Positions 31,738 to 41,260 are shown, counted from the first letter of the stretch. The stretch: DNA of 64,000 nucleotides from Hymenobacter siberiensis (GCF_018967865.2 NZ_JAHLZY020000001.1:248001-312000); one strand, 5' to 3'. Made by a program: numbers and translations. The notes: generated from the sequence alone by a model not told the origin.

Positions 31738-33147
31738 GTGCTTCGCTTTTTCAAAAGCTCGTTGCCTACGCAGCTGCTGGCCTTGGTGCTGCTGGTGCTG
31801 GCCCTGCGCCTGCCGCTGCTCTGGGCCGGCCTGCCCCTGACGGCGGCCGAGCTCCGGGCCCTGCTGGTGGGCGAGCGGCTGCACGGCGGCGCCATGCCCT
31901 ACCGCGACCTCTACGACGGCACCGCGCCGCTGGCCGCCGCCACGTTTGCCGCCCTCGATGCCGTGCTGGCGCGCCCCGTGTGGCTTTATCGCATGATGGC
32001 GCTGGGGCTGCTGTTCATGCAGGGCCTGCGCCTGAACCTGGTGTTCAACCGCTACGATGTGCATCCCGAGCGCGGCTACGTCGCCGCTCTCACCTACCTG
32101 CTGGTGGGCAGCGTGAGCACCGATTTGGATGCCCTCTCGCCGCTGCTGCTGGGCAATACTTTCATCGTATTTGCGCTGAGCGCGCTGCTGCCCACCTCCC
32201 GCGAAGGCTACGACAACCGCCGCCTCTTCCGGGCCGGCTTCCTGATTGGGCTGGGGGCGCTGTGCTACCTGCCGCTGAGCCTGTTTGTGATAGTGGGACT
32301 ATTCGCAGTGGTTATTTTCGCGGCCAATTCCTTTCGGAGCTCCTTACTGCTGCTGTGCGGGTTTTTCTTTCCGTATGCGTTGGTAGCCACGTTTTTCTTC
32401 TACACCGGAGCATTGCCGGGGTTCACGCAGTTCCACCTCCAGCCGGGCCTCACCGACCTCATTGCCAGTGGCCTGCCCGCCGGCCTGCAATTGCGCCTGC
32501 TCATTGTGCCCATGCTGGTGCTGGGACTAGCGCTGCTGCGGTCGCTGGGCACGTCGCTGGGGCTGGTATTCCAGATAAAATTCCGCCAGATGATGCTGGT
32601 CTGGCTGGTGGTGGCCGGCGTGGCTGCCGCCGTAGAGCGCGGTGCGGCTCCCGGCGCGCTGGTGCTGCTGCTGCCGCCGCTGGCCTATTTCAGCCTGTTT
32701 CTGTGGCAGCGCTACCGCCAGAGCTGGCTGCTGGAATTGCTGCTGCTGCTGCTCATCAACTCCGTATTGGTGCTGCGCTACCGCGCTCAGGTGCCGCGCC
32801 TCGAAAGCCTGCTGCACATGCCCGCCGAAAGCCGCTTCGGCCTGGAGCCCGACCCGCGCTACGCCGCCCTGCGCGGCCAAACCCTGCTCATTCTCGGCCC
32901 CGACGACCGGGCCTATTTCAATAACCACCCCGCCACGCCCTACCTCGACTGGGCACTGTCGCAGGTCGATTTCGGCCACCTCAATGAGTATGCCGCCGTT
33001 GTGCGCGTAGCTCAGAAAATGGCCCCCAATCCGCCCACCTACCTGCTCGACCAGAGCCGCATAGTGCCCCGCCTGAAACAGCTGCTCCCCGGCATCTTCA
33101 GCGCCTACGAGCCCACGGAAACGCCCGGCCTGTACCGCAGGAAGTAG
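31738..33147 (+). CDS. Polytopic membrane protein of unknown function
   Basis: 469 aa from GTG 31738 (MLRFFKSSLPTQLLALVLL). About ten to twelve hydrophobic helices are spread over residues 12-345, followed by a soluble C-terminal domain of about 110 residues (LGPDDRAYFNNHPATPYLDWALSQVDF). The first loop has an acidic pair in MPYRDLYDGTAPLAA, a position where GT-C glycosyltransferases carry their catalytic Asp, so a lipid-linked sugar transferase is possible, but this is inference. Related proteins are found across Hymenobacter-like bacteria as hypothetical membrane proteins. A short palindrome of family A follows nine bases after the stop. Confidence 0.8.
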   Translation: MLRFFKSSLPTQLLALVLLVLALRLPLLWAGLPLTAAELRALLVGERLHGGAMPYRDLYDGTAPLAAATFAALDAVLARPVWLYRMMALGLLFMQGLRLNLVFNRYDVHPERGYVAALTYLLVGSVSTDLDALSPLLLGNTFIVFALSALLPTSREGYDNRRLFRAGFLIGLGALCYLPLSLFVIVGLFAVVIFAANSFRSSLLLLCGFFFPYALVATFFFYTGALPGFTQFHLQPGLTDLIASGLPAGLQLRLLIVPMLVLGLALLRSLGTSLGLVFQIKFRQMMLVWLVVAGVAAAVERGAAPGALVLLLPPLAYFSLFLWQRYRQSWLLELLLLLLINSVLVLRYRAQVPRLESLLHMPAESRFGLEPDPRYAALRGQTLLILGPDDRAYFNNHPATPYLDWALSQVDFGHLNEYAAVVRVAQKMAPNPPTYLLDQSRIVPRLKQLLPGIFSAYEPTETPGLYRRK

Positions 33148-33155
33148 GGCCTGAA

Positions 33156-33193
33156 AGCCCATCATGCTGAGCGGAGCCGAAGCATGATGGGCT
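33156..33193. repeat. Family A mini-copy, probable terminator
   Basis: AGCCCATCATGCT pairs perfectly with AGCATGATGGGCT around GAGCGGAGCCGA. The loop and stem keep the CATGCTGAGCG...GCCGAAGCAT words of family A but in a much shorter form. It lies between convergent genes. Confidence 0.8.
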
Positions 33194-33209
33194 CATATAG
33201 CCAGCTCCG

Positions 33210-33803
33210 CTACACCCAGCACCAGGCTTTAATGCGCCGGTCCGTTGGCAGGCTGCGCAGGAATACCGCCAGCGGCTCCAGCTCCGTGAGCAGCGAGGTG
33301 AGGGTAATGCTGCGGCCATCGTGCAGGTGCAGCGTCAGGTAGTCATATTTTGCCCAGAAGGTGCGGCGGGCGCTGCACGTCACGTGCTCCACGCAGGCCA
33401 GGTCGCGCCGCTCGAATGGCAGCCGCTGGCCCGCCGCATACACTTCAAACCGATTATCAACGGGCTGAAAAACCAGCACCGTATCGTGGTTCAGCACCCA
33501 GTAGCGCAGATGCAGCAGCAGCGCCGGTCCGCTCAGCCCCAGCGTGAAGGCCATAAAGCCCAGCGTCAGGGCCCACTCGAACCCGCTCACCGGCGTGCTG
33601 CCCATGGCCACGGCCGGCAGCACGCTCAAGCCCGCGCCCAGCGCCAGCAGCGGCCAGAATAGCAGCCGCATTTGCCGCGCCGCCGTGGTCTGGTACACCT
33701 GGGTACGCTTTGCGAACAGGCCCGTCACCCAGCGTGCCGCCCCCAGCACCACAAACAGCACGATGGCCGCTTCGAGCAACGGGCGGAAGAAAGTCGATTT
33801 CAT
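33210..33803 (-). CDS. Membrane protein with C-terminal PH-like domain, unknown function
   Basis: 197 aa from ATG 33803 (MKSTFFRPLLEAAIVLFVV); the frame is open upstream into selD, but the sequence before 33803 is low-complexity shadow. Hydrophobic segments at about 8-26, 46-68 and 76-97. The remaining 100 residues (RYWVLNHDTVLVFQPVD, FEVYAAGQRLPF, YDYLTLHLHDGRSITLTSLL) look like a small beta-rich PH-like domain such as bacterial bPH modules. No family is certain. It starts 20 bp after the selD stop and may be in the same transcript. Confidence 0.75.
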   Translation of the reverse strand: MKSTFFRPLLEAAIVLFVVLGAARWVTGLFAKRTQVYQTTAARQMRLLFWPLLALGAGLSVLPAVAMGSTPVSGFEWALTLGFMAFTLGLSGPALLLHLRYWVLNHDTVLVFQPVDNRFEVYAAGQRLPFERRDLACVEHVTCSARRTFWAKYDYLTLHLHDGRSITLTSLLTELEPLAVFLRSLPTDRRIKAWCWV

Positions 33804-33823
33804 GCCGAAAAAACTGCCCGGCG

Positions 33824-34867
33824 CTACGCCTGCACCTGCACCTGCACCCAGGCCTCGCCGTCGGTGTGCGCGCGCAGGTGGCCAAAGCTTTCCAGCGCCA
33901 GCCCAAACCGGGCAAATACTTCTTCCACGGCCGCACGCCCGGCTGGGTCCACGCACACCAGCAGCCCGCCCGAAGTCTGCGGGTCACAAAGCCACGCCCG
34001 CTGCTCGTCCGTCACCGCACCTATTTTGTGGCCGTAGCTGGCCCAGTTGCGGCCTGTGCCGCCGGGCACGCTGCCCTGCTTCAGGTAGTCTTCGGCTGCC
34101 GCGATGCGCGGTACTTTATTGAAGTCGATTTCAGCCGTCAGGTGGCTGCCTTCGCACACCTCGGCCAGGTGGCCAAGCAGGCCAAAGCCCGTCACATCCG
34201 TCAGGGCCGTCACGGCGGTTAGCTTGCTCAGGTCCGCGCCAATCTTGTTCAGCTGCATCATCTGAGCCGGCGCGATATCGGCGTCCTCATCCCGCAGAAT
34301 ACCTTTTTTCTGAGCCGTCGTCATGATGCCCACGCCCAACGGCTTGGTCAGAAACAATTCTGAGCCAGCCGTAGCCGTATCATTCTGCTTCAGGTCTTTA
34401 ACATCAACCATGCCCGTCACGGCCAAACCAAAAATAGGCTCCGGTGAGTCGATGCTGTGCCCGCCCGCCAGCGGAATGCCCGCCTCGGCGCAGATGCTAC
34501 GCGCCCCTTCCAGCACGCGGCGCGCTACCTCGGGCGGCAGCTTATCCACGGGCCAGCCCAGCACGGCAATGGCCAGCAGCGGCCGGCCGCCCATCGCATA
34601 CACATCCGAAATAGCGTTGGCCGACGCAATGCGCCCGAAATCATAGGCATCATCCACGATGGGCATAAAAAAGTCGGTAGTCGAAATCACCGCCTGGCCG
34701 CCGCCAATGTCGTACACGGCCGCGTCGTCGCGGCTGGCGTTGCCCACCAGCAGGTTGGGGTGCTGGGGCTGGGCAATGCTGGTGTGCAGCATCTGGTCGA
34801 GCACGGCCGGCGCGATTTTGCAGCCGCAGCCCGCACCGTGGCTGTATTGAGTGAGCTTGTATTCCAT
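33824..34867 (-). CDS. selD: Selenide, water dikinase
   Basis: Makes selenophosphate from selenide and ATP, the selenium donor for selenocysteine and for 2-selenouridine in tRNA. The 347 aa protein has the active-site loop [11 protein letters not shown], where Cys14 and Lys17 match Cys17 and Lys20 of E. coli SelD, so it is the Cys form rather than selenocysteine. [13 protein letters not shown] and [19 protein letters not shown] are the ATP/metal motifs; [12 protein letters not shown] and [11 protein letters not shown] are intact. The C-terminus ends in a small VQVQVQ repeat. No selA, selB or mnmH is present in the window. A hairpin terminator lies between it and the DUF2911 gene. Confidence 0.95.
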   Translation of the reverse strand: MEYKLTQYSHGAGCGCKIAPAVLDQMLHTSIAQPQHPNLLVGNASRDDAAVYDIGGGQAVISTTDFFMPIVDDAYDFGRIASANAISDVYAMGGRPLLAIAVLGWPVDKLPPEVARRVLEGARSICAEAGIPLAGGHSIDSPEPIFGLAVTGMVDVKDLKQNDTATAGSELFLTKPLGVGIMTTAQKKGILRDEDADIAPAQMMQLNKIGADLSKLTAVTALTDVTGFGLLGHLAEVCEGSHLTAEIDFNKVPRIAAAEDYLKQGSVPGGTGRNWASYGHKIGAVTDEQRAWLCDPQTSGGLLVCVDPAGRAAVEEVFARFGLALESFGHLRAHTDGEAWVQVQVQA

Positions 34868-34894
34868 GGGTTGCTAAAGTCGAGCGAAAGCATA

Positions 34895-34935
34895 AAAGTA
34901 AGCGGGCGGCCCACCATGGGCCGCCCGCTTACTTT
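34895..34935. terminator. Perfect 18-bp hairpin terminator
   Basis: AAAGTAAGCGGGCGGCCC pairs perfectly with GGGCCGCCCGCTTACTTT around ACCAT. It lies 19 bp after the DUF2911 gene stop and 28 bp before selD, both on the minus strand, so it would end the DUF2911... transcript only if read from the other side; on the minus strand it sits downstream of selD's start region, between selD's upstream DNA and the preceding gene. In practice it separates the two units. Confidence 0.75.
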
Positions 34936-34953
34936 CCATTCAGTAAATAGCGG

Positions 34954-35502
34954 CTATTTGATGGCCACGGGCAATTCTACGTTCTCCCAGCGCAGCACCA
35001 GGGCCTTGGGCGTCACCTCATAGGCCAGCCGCTCGGTGAGGGCCGTTTTGCGGGGCGTCACCATCACGCGCAGCGCATCCTGCTTCTCATCGTACTTGAA
35101 AGCGCCCCACTGGTTGGATACCTTATTAAAGATGACCGTCCACGCTCCTGCGGTCGGAATCACGAAGAAGCCATACTTGCCGGCGGGCAGGGCTTTGCCT
35201 CCCACCGTCACGGCTTTGCTGAATTCCACCGTGGTGGCCTCGTTGGCCCCGGCGCGCCATACTTTGCCATACGGCTCCAGCCCGCCGAAAATCTTGCGGC
35301 CTTTCACGCCCGGGCTGCTGTATTTCACGGTCACATCGGCCGCGCCAATCTTGCCGGTTGTGGTGGCCGCCGGGCTGGGCTTGGCTGCGTCCTTAGCGGG
35401 AGCCGACATGGTGGCGGGCATCGTTTGGGCGTGGGCACCGGCACCGGCCAGCACCAGCGTCAGGCCGAAAGCAGCGGTGCGAAGAATCGGGAAAGCTTTC
35501 AT
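34954..35502 (-). CDS. Exported DUF2911 protein
   Basis: 182 aa with a signal peptide (MKAFPILRTAAFGLTLVLAG then AHAQ) from ATG 35502; the longer open frame upstream is not supported. The DUF2911 domain is clear: KYSSPGVKGRKIFGGLEPYGKVWRAGANEATTVEFSKAV and PAGKYGFFVIPTAGAWTVIFNK, broken here only for length, with LVLRWENVELPVAIK at the end. The domain is common in Bacteroidota, has no proven function, and is predicted to be periplasmic. It ends near the hairpin at 34895-34935. Confidence 0.9.
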   Translation of the reverse strand: MKAFPILRTAAFGLTLVLAGAGAHAQTMPATMSAPAKDAAKPSPAATTTGKIGAADVTVKYSSPGVKGRKIFGGLEPYGKVWRAGANEATTVEFSKAVTVGGKALPAGKYGFFVIPTAGAWTVIFNKVSNQWGAFKYDEKQDALRVMVTPRKTALTERLAYEVTPKALVLRWENVELPVAIK

Positions 35503-35717
35503 GAAAAAGAGATTTGAAAATGAGGGTGAACGAGGCCGTGAAGGTTGGCCGGCGACTCGCAAACCCCACATCAGCCGCCGAGGTTTACCAACGCCAGCGA
35601 TTGCCGCTGGCGTTGCCGCAATCATTTCCTTACGCCCGGCACTTTGGCCGTTCGCCCCGCGGGAGCAGGGGAGGGGCCGCCGCACGGCTCCATCTTGCTT
35701 TCGGCGGCCAATTGTCG

Positions 35718-35725
35718 TACCTTTG
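35718..35725 (+). promoter_or_regulatory. Promoter of the rimP-nusA-infB operon
   Basis: TACCTTTG is an exact -7 match, with TTG at 35695-35697 giving a 20-bp spacing as expected for the -33 element. It is the best complete promoter in the window, 78 bp upstream of the rimP ATG. The 300-bp gap before it (35503-35717) shows only a short hairpin around GCCAGCG/CGCTGGC. Confidence 0.75.
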
Positions 35726-35750
35726 CCCCGAAGTTGGTATTCAATCTGAT

Positions 35751-35780
35751 AAAGAGGGGACGCGCAGTCCCCTCTTTTTT
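35751..35780 (+). terminator. Intrinsic terminator in the rimP leader (candidate attenuator)
   Basis: AAAGAGGGGA pairs perfectly with TCCCCTCTTT around CGCGCAG, followed by more T residues. It lies after the promoter and before the rimP start codon, so transcription of the whole operon must read through it. Confidence 0.85.
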
Positions 35781-35802
35781 TGCCCGCTTGTTTCAGAACC
35801 CT

Positions 35803-36273
35803 ATGCACTTCGACCGCAACCTGCTGCTGGAAATGCTCCACGACGCCATCGGCGAAGAAGAGCTGTTCATCGTGAGCCTCACCTTGTCCGATTCGGTGCT
35901 GCCCAAGGTCACCGTCACCCTCGACGGCCCCAACGGCCTCGCCATTCAGGCCTGCGCTACCATTAGCCGCCGTCTGGCCCGTCGCATCGACGAGCACTAC
36001 GGCGAAGAATCCGCCTATTCCCTGGAAGTCACCAGCCCCGGTGCCGACCAGCCCCTCACCGACCCGCGCCAGTACCCGCGCCATATCGGCCGCTCGCTGG
36101 CCCTCAAGCTGGCCGACGGTACCGAGAAAACCGGCACCCTCACCGCCGCCACCGCCGAGGGCGTGGAAATCGAAGAAGTTATCAAACAGAAAACCAAGAA
36201 AACGACCCTGCCCGCCGCCTTTTTCCCTTTCGGGGACATTCAGGAGGCCAAGGTTGTTATTTCCTTCAAGTAA
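35803..36273 (+). CDS. rimP: Ribosome maturation factor RimP
   Basis: 156 aa from ATG 35803 (MHFDRNLLLEMLHDAIG). Needed for early 30S subunit assembly. The N-terminal alpha-beta domain has KVTVTLDGPNGLAIQACATISRRLARRID in place of the usual V-xVDxxGGVxIxDCxxxSRxLxxxLD, followed by YSLEVTSPGADQPL, the signature of the family, and a C-terminal SH3-like domain. It leads the rimP-nusA-infB operon, a gene order conserved across bacteria. The gap to nusA (152 bp) is filled by an inverted repeat that begins at its stop codon. Confidence 0.92.
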   Translation: MHFDRNLLLEMLHDAIGEEELFIVSLTLSDSVLPKVTVTLDGPNGLAIQACATISRRLARRIDEHYGEESAYSLEVTSPGADQPLTDPRQYPRHIGRSLALKLADGTEKTGTLTAATAEGVEIEEVIKQKTKKTTLPAAFFPFGDIQEAKVVISFK

Positions 36274-36424
36274 TAATCACTGATTTTTCGGATTTTAGCG
36301 GATTTCACGGATTTTGTAGACACCGCCCCCAGCGCTCTATACATGTCCTAAAGCAGAGTACCTCTGCAACGAAATCGACTACAAAATCCGTGAAATCCGT
36401 GAAAAATCCGTGAAATCAGTGATT
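36272..36424. repeat. Class C inverted repeat (AAATCCGTG words) filling the rimP-nusA gap
   Basis: The left arm (36272-36314) starts in the rimP stop and reads AATCACTGATTTTTCGGATT; the right arm (36381-36424) reads AAAATCCGTGAAATCCGTGA and ends AATCAGTGATTT, two bases before the nusA ATG. The two arms therefore abut both genes. The loop holds no gene. Confidence 0.88.
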
Positions 36425-36425
36425 T

Positions 36426-37880
36426 ATGAACAGCCACGAACTCATTGAATCCTTCGGCGAATTCGCCCGGAGCAAGAACATTGACCGGCCCACGATGATG
36501 AGCATCCTGGACGACGTGTTTCGTACCATGATTCGGAAGAAATACGACCAGGACGAAAACTTCGACGTTATCATCAACCCTGATAACGGTGACCTCGAAA
36601 TCTGGCGCAACCGCGAAATCGTGGACGATAACTCGGAGGATATCTGGGACCACGATAAAATTCCACTGGCCGAGGCGCAGAAAATCGAGCCCGACTTTGA
36701 AGTAGGCGAGTCCGTGGCCGAAGGCGTGAAGCTGGAGGATTTCGGCCGCCGCGCCGTGCTCATGGCCCGTCAAACGCTGATTCAGCGCGTGAAAGACCTC
36801 GAGCGCGACAACCTGTACCAGAAGTACAAGGACCAGGTAGGCGAAATTGTGACCGGTGAAGTGTACCAGGTGTGGAGCCGTGAGGCTCTCATCATGGACA
36901 AGGACGACAACGAGCTGGTGATGCCGAAAGGTGAGCAAATCCCCAAGGACCGTTTCCGCAAGGGCGATACCGTACGGGCTGTAGTACACCGCGTGGAAGT
37001 GATTAACGGCACGCCGAAAATCATCCTCTCCCGTGCCGCACCCGCTTTCCTCGAGCGCTTGTTCGAGCTGGAAGTGCCCGAGATTTACGATGGCCTCATC
37101 GTTATCAAAAACGTAGTGCGCGAGCCCGGCGAACGCGCCAAAGTAGCCGTAGAAAGCTACGACGAGCGCATTGACCCCGTGGGTGCCTGCGTGGGCATGA
37201 AGGGCAGCCGCATTCACCCGGTGGTGCGCGAGCTGGAAAATGAAAATATCGATATTATCAATTATACTGATAACTTAGAGCTTTATATTGCGCGGGCACT
37301 ATCGCCGGCCAAAGTAGGTTCTATGAAGATAAACCAGGAGAACGGCCGGGTTTCCGTATTCATGAAGCCCGACCAGGTGAGCCTGGCCATCGGCCGTGGC
37401 GGTGCCAACATTAAGTTGGCCAGCCGGTTGGTGGGCATGGAAATCGACGTGTTCCGCGAAGCCATCGACTACGAGGAAGATATTTCGCTGGACGAGTTCC
37501 AGGACGAAATCGAGCCTTGGGTACTGGCCGAGCTGAAAAAAATCGGTTTGGATACTGGCCGTGCCGTACTGGCGGTGAAGAAAGACGACATCGTGCGCCG
37601 CACGGAGTTGGAGGAAGAAATGGTGGACGATGTGTACCGCATTATCCGTCAGGAATTTGCCGACGACGAAGACCTCGACGAAAACTCGTTGGAATCGGCT
37701 AAAAACCGCGTTGCTACCGGCAAAACGGTTGAAGTGGCCGAGGAAGAAGCTGCGGTCACGCACGCTTCGGAAACCGACACAACCCCCGAGCATACCCCTC
37801 TGGTGACTGAAATGACCAACGAAAACCAACCAACGATTGAGGAAGCGGGCGCGAGCTCTCCCGCCGAGCCAGCCCAATGA
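36426..37880 (+). CDS. nusA: Transcription termination/antitermination factor NusA
   Basis: 484 aa. Binds RNA polymerase and nascent RNA, increasing pausing and termination at intrinsic terminators, and taking part in antitermination. Domains in order: NusA N-terminal domain (about 1-130, with NSHELIESFGEFARSKNID at the start), S1 (GEIVTGEVYQVWSREALIM near 140), KH1 (DPVGACVGMKGSRIHPVVREL near 245) and KH2 (VSLAIGRGGANIKLASRL near 320), then an acidic tail after about residue 415. It lacks the C-terminal AR repeats of E. coli NusA, as usual outside Proteobacteria. Second gene of the operon; its activity could feed back on the leader terminator upstream of rimP. Confidence 0.96.
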   Translation: MNSHELIESFGEFARSKNIDRPTMMSILDDVFRTMIRKKYDQDENFDVIINPDNGDLEIWRNREIVDDNSEDIWDHDKIPLAEAQKIEPDFEVGESVAEGVKLEDFGRRAVLMARQTLIQRVKDLERDNLYQKYKDQVGEIVTGEVYQVWSREALIMDKDDNELVMPKGEQIPKDRFRKGDTVRAVVHRVEVINGTPKIILSRAAPAFLERLFELEVPEIYDGLIVIKNVVREPGERAKVAVESYDERIDPVGACVGMKGSRIHPVVRELENENIDIINYTDNLELYIARALSPAKVGSMKINQENGRVSVFMKPDQVSLAIGRGGANIKLASRLVGMEIDVFREAIDYEEDISLDEFQDEIEPWVLAELKKIGLDTGRAVLAVKKDDIVRRTELEEEMVDDVYRIIRQEFADDEDLDENSLESAKNRVATGKTVEVAEEEAAVTHASETDTTPEHTPLVTEMTNENQPTIEEAGASSPAEPAQ

Positions 37881-37961
37881 CGGCCGCGCGGCCGGTACGG
37901 CAAGGGTAACAAATCGAGCCAGTAGGCACGGTTTGCACCCTGCTGGCAAGATTTAATGTAA

Positions 37962-37969
37962 TACCTTTG
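37962..37969 (+). promoter_or_regulatory. -7 box (TACCTTTG) upstream of infB
   Basis: Consensus match 35 bp before the infB ATG, in the 124-bp nusA-infB gap. A TTTG lies 26 bp upstream, longer than the usual spacing. It suggests an additional internal promoter for infB. Confidence 0.5.
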
Positions 37970-38004
37970 TACCTAGAAGCGTATCGTTACGCGAGAAAAG
38001 ATAA

Positions 38005-41000
38005 ATGGCGGAAGCAACCCCGAAACGGCTACAACAGGCAGCCAAAGACCTGAATATTGGAATGGACAGGGTGGTAGAAGCCCTGGCCAAGAAAGGTATA
38101 CAAGTAGAGAACAAGCCGACTACGAAACTCACCGGTGAGCAAGTGGCCTCGCTGGAGAAGGAATTCGCGGCCTCTGCCCACGACCGTCAAGAAGCCCAGA
38201 AAGTCATTCAGGCCAAGCGCCAGAGCGACCTCGACGCCGCGCCTAAGCCCCCCGCGCCGGCCCCCCGGCCTGCGCCCGTGGCTGTGCACGCCCCGGCTCC
38301 TAAGCCCGCCGCGCCCGTGGCAGCTCCGGTAGCTGCCGCTCCGGCGGTGGCTCCGGTTGCCCCCGCGCCAGCATCGGCTCCGGCCGCGCCTGCTGCTCCG
38401 GTAGTGGCCGCGCCAGCCCCTGCTCCCAGCGTACTCGGCCTTAAAGTGCTGGGTAAAATTGAGCTGGACAGCAAAGGCCGTGTGGTTCCGCCCCGGGCCG
38501 CTGCCCCGGCTCCCGTGGCTGCCGCTCCGGCTGCTGCGGCACTCGCTCCCGCTCCCGTAGCTCCGAAAGTGGAGGCTCCGGCTGCTTCCGCGCCGAAAGC
38601 AGAAGCTCCGGCTGCCCCGGCACCGGTTGCTGCTCCGGCACCCGTGGCCCAGCACGTAGCCAAAGCTGAGCCGGTGGCTCCGGCTCAGGTTGCCGCTGCG
38701 CCGGTAGTTGCCGCTACTCCGGTTGCTGCTCCTGTCGCTGCTGCACCAGCCGCTCCGGCCGCCGTAGCACCTGCTGCTGTGCCTCCGGTTGTGCCAGCCG
38801 AACCCGCTGCTGCGCCCGAAGATACCAGCACCATCGTAGCGAAGTCGGACACGCTGAAAGGCCTGACCGTTCTCGGTAAAATCGACCTGTCGTCTATCAA
38901 CAATGACCGGCGTGGGCCGGGTGGCCGTGGCCCCCGTCCCATTGCTTCGTCTGATGTGAGCAAGCGCGGTCTGCCCGCTGGCCCCGGCCAGAAGAAGCGC
39001 ACCCGCTTGCCCGGCCCTCCCGGCAGCACCACCAGCCCGCCCAGCCCCGGCTATCAGGGCAACCGCCCTGCAGGTGGTGGCACGGGTGGTGGCTATCAGG
39101 GCAACCGGCCCAATAATGGTCCCGGCGGTAACCGTCCCAGTGGTCCCGGCCAGCGCCCCGGCCAGTCGGCTCCCAAGCCTAACGCTCCCGCACTCACCCC
39201 TGAGCAGGCTGAAAAGCAGATTCAGGAGCAGATTAAGGCCACGCTGGCCAAGCTCGGTGGCAACAAGGGCGGCAACAATCAGAACCGCGCCAAGTACCGC
39301 CGCGACAAGCGCAGCATGCTGGCAGAGGACCGCGAGGCCCTGCGCGCACAGAACGAGCTCGACGCCAAGACCCTCAAGCTCACCGAATTCATCTCGGCCA
39401 ATGACTTGGCCTCGCTGATGGACGTGAACGTGAACGAGGTAATCAAGGTGTGTCTGGGCATGGGTATGTTCGTGTCCATCAACCAGCGTCTAGATGCCGA
39501 AGCCATTACCGTGATTGCCGATGAATTTGGCTTTGACGTGGAGTTCCTGTCGGCTGAGGAAGAGGAAATTGATGTTGACGCCGGCGATGCCGAGGAAGAC
39601 CTCAAGCCCCGTGCCCCCATCGTGACCATCATGGGCCACGTCGACCACGGCAAAACTTCGCTGCTTGACTACATCCGCGATGCGAGTGTGGCCAAAGGCG
39701 AAGCCGGTGGTATTACGCAGCACATTGGTGCCTACGAAGTGCGCACCAAAACGGGCCAAGCCATTACTTTCCTTGATACGCCTGGTCACGAAGCCTTTAC
39801 GGCCATGCGTGCCCGTGGTGCCAAGGTGACGGATATTGCTATCATCGTGGTAGCCGCCGACGACTCGGTGATGCCGCAGACTAAGGAAGCCATCAACCAC
39901 GCGCAGGCTGCCGGGGTGCCGATTATCATCGCCCTCAACAAGATTGACAAGCAGTCGGCCAACCCCGAGAAAATCCGTGAGGAGCTTTCCCAGATTAACA
40001 TTCTGGTGGAAGAGTGGGGTGGTAAATACCAGAGCCAGGAGGTTTCGGCCAAATCGGGCATTGGTATTGAGGAGCTACTGGAGAAGGTGCTGCTGGAGGC
40101 CGAATTGCTCGACCTGAAAGCGAATCCTGACCGCGGTGCCATCGGTACCGTGATTGAAGCCTCGCTTGACAAAGGCCGTGGCTACGTAACCACCGTGCTG
40201 GTGCAAACCGGTACGCTGAACGTGGGCGACATTATCCTCGCCGGCCCGCACTTTGGCCGCGTGAAGGCCATGACCGACCATCGCGGCAAGAAAATGAAGA
40301 CTGCGCCGCCCGCTACGCCGGTGCAGGTGCTCGGCTTGACCGGAGCCCCGCAGGCTGGCGACCGTATCCAGGTAATGGAAACGGAGCGCGAAGCCCGCGA
40401 AATGGCTACTCAGCGCCTCCAGTTGGCCCGCGAGCAAACCATCCGGACCAAGAAGCATATCACGCTGGACGAAATTGGTCGCCGTTTGGCTATCGGTTCG
40501 TTCAAGGAACTCAACATCCTGGTGAAGGGCGACGTGGATGGCTCGGTGGAAGCACTTTCCGACTCGCTGCTGAAACTAAGCACGCCGGAAGTGAAGGTGA
40601 ACATCCTCTCGAAAGGGGTGGGTGCCATCTCGGAAAGCGACGTGCTGCTGGCTTCGGCCTCCGACGCCATCATCATCGGCTTCCAGGTGCGGCCCTCGCA
40701 GAGTGCACGCAAGCTGGCTGAGAACGAGCAGATTGACATCCGTTTGTACTCCATCATTTACAACGCCATCAATGAGGTGAAGGATGCCATGGAAGGCATG
40801 CTGGCCCCAACGGTGCAGGAAGTGGTGACTGCCAATGCCGAAGTACGCATGGTGTTCAACATCACCAAAGTGGGCACCATTGCCGGCTGTATGATGACGG
40901 AAGGCACCCTGACCCGCAAAACCAAGGTGCGCGTGGTTCGCAACGGCATCGTGATGTACACCGGCGATATCCAGGACCTCAAGCGTTTCAAAGACGATGT

Positions 41001-41115
41001 GAGTGAAGTACGCCAGGGCTACGAATGTGGTATCTCCATCAAAGGCTTCAACGAGCTTATTGAAGGTGACAACATCGAAGGCTTCGAAGAAAAGGAAATC
41101 AAGCGCACACTCTAG
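38005..41115 (+). CDS. infB: Translation initiation factor IF-2
   Basis: 1036 aa GTPase that places initiator tRNA on the 30S subunit and drives subunit joining. N-terminal IF2N module ([23 protein letters not shown]), then a linker of over 300 residues that is very rich in Pro and Ala ([12 protein letters not shown] repeats) and Gly/Asn (GGGYQGNRP twice), a second IF2N-like region near 455-490, and the GTPase domain with G1 [10 protein letters not shown]2 region [13 protein letters not shown]3 DTPGHEAF, G4 NKID and G5 SAKSG. Domains II-IV follow to the end. The long linker accounts for the size. The stop codon TAG (41113-41115) lies at the outer edge of an inverted repeat. Confidence 0.97.
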   Translation: MAEATPKRLQQAAKDLNIGMDRVVEALAKKGIQVENKPTTKLTGEQVASLEKEFAASAHDRQEAQKVIQAKRQSDLDAAPKPPAPAPRPAPVAVHAPAPKPAAPVAAPVAAAPAVAPVAPAPASAPAAPAAPVVAAPAPAPSVLGLKVLGKIELDSKGRVVPPRAAAPAPVAAAPAAAALAPAPVAPKVEAPAASAPKAEAPAAPAPVAAPAPVAQHVAKAEPVAPAQVAAAPVVAATPVAAPVAAAPAAPAAVAPAAVPPVVPAEPAAAPEDTSTIVAKSDTLKGLTVLGKIDLSSINNDRRGPGGRGPRPIASSDVSKRGLPAGPGQKKRTRLPGPPGSTTSPPSPGYQGNRPAGGGTGGGYQGNRPNNGPGGNRPSGPGQRPGQSAPKPNAPALTPEQAEKQIQEQIKATLAKLGGNKGGNNQNRAKYRRDKRSMLAEDREALRAQNELDAKTLKLTEFISANDLASLMDVNVNEVIKVCLGMGMFVSINQRLDAEAITVIADEFGFDVEFLSAEEEEIDVDAGDAEEDLKPRAPIVTIMGHVDHGKTSLLDYIRDASVAKGEAGGITQHIGAYEVRTKTGQAITFLDTPGHEAFTAMRARGAKVTDIAIIVVAADDSVMPQTKEAINHAQAAGVPIIIALNKIDKQSANPEKIREELSQINILVEEWGGKYQSQEVSAKSGIGIEELLEKVLLEAELLDLKANPDRGAIGTVIEASLDKGRGYVTTVLVQTGTLNVGDIILAGPHFGRVKAMTDHRGKKMKTAPPATPVQVLGLTGAPQAGDRIQVMETEREAREMATQRLQLAREQTIRTKKHITLDEIGRRLAIGSFKELNILVKGDVDGSVEALSDSLLKLSTPEVKVNILSKGVGAISESDVLLASASDAIIIGFQVRPSQSARKLAENEQIDIRLYSIIYNAINEVKDAMEGMLAPTVQEVVTANAEVRMVFNITKVGTIAGCMMTEGTLTRKTKVRVVRNGIVMYTGDIQDLKRFKDDVSEVRQGYECGISIKGFNELIEGDNIEGFEEKEIKRTL

Positions 41116-41159
41116 ACCACGGATTAGCGCGGATTTTAACGGATTTCGTGGATGACGTA

Positions 41160-41203
41160 GAAAAGCAAAAAGGCTTGCCACACGGCAAGCCTTTTTGCTT
41201 TTC
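41160..41203. terminator. Intrinsic terminator of infB (bidirectional)
   Basis: GAAAAGCAAAAAGGCTTGCC pairs perfectly with GGCAAGCCTTTTTGCTTTTC around ACAC: 20-bp stem with A/T-rich base. Confidence 0.9.
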
Positions 41204-41229
41204 TATACTCAATTAATCCTCACTTAAAA

Positions 41230-41260
41230 GCAAAAAAGGCTGCCCTGTAGGGCAGCCTTT
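41230..41260. terminator. Second intrinsic terminator (bidirectional)
   Basis: CAAAAAAGGCTGCCC and GGGCAGCCTTTG form a stem around TGTA, 27 bp after the first. It resembles the first (both start AGCAAAAA(A)GGCT), as if duplicated, and would serve the gene on the minus strand. Confidence 0.85.

Noticed and set aside
33210..33956. 248 aa version of the PH-like membrane protein
   Set aside because: The extra N-terminus overlaps the selD coding region and is Arg/Gly-rich shadow; ATG 33803 starts directly with a membrane helix.
34954..36084. Long 376 aa product for the DUF2911 gene
   Set aside because: Residues before 35502 are low-complexity and lack similarity; a signal peptide starts exactly at 35502, and the upstream stretch lies over the rimP promoter region.
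38220..38830. Possible tandem repeat or separate gene in infB
   Set aside because: It is the Pro/Ala-rich linker of IF-2, in frame with both flanking domains.
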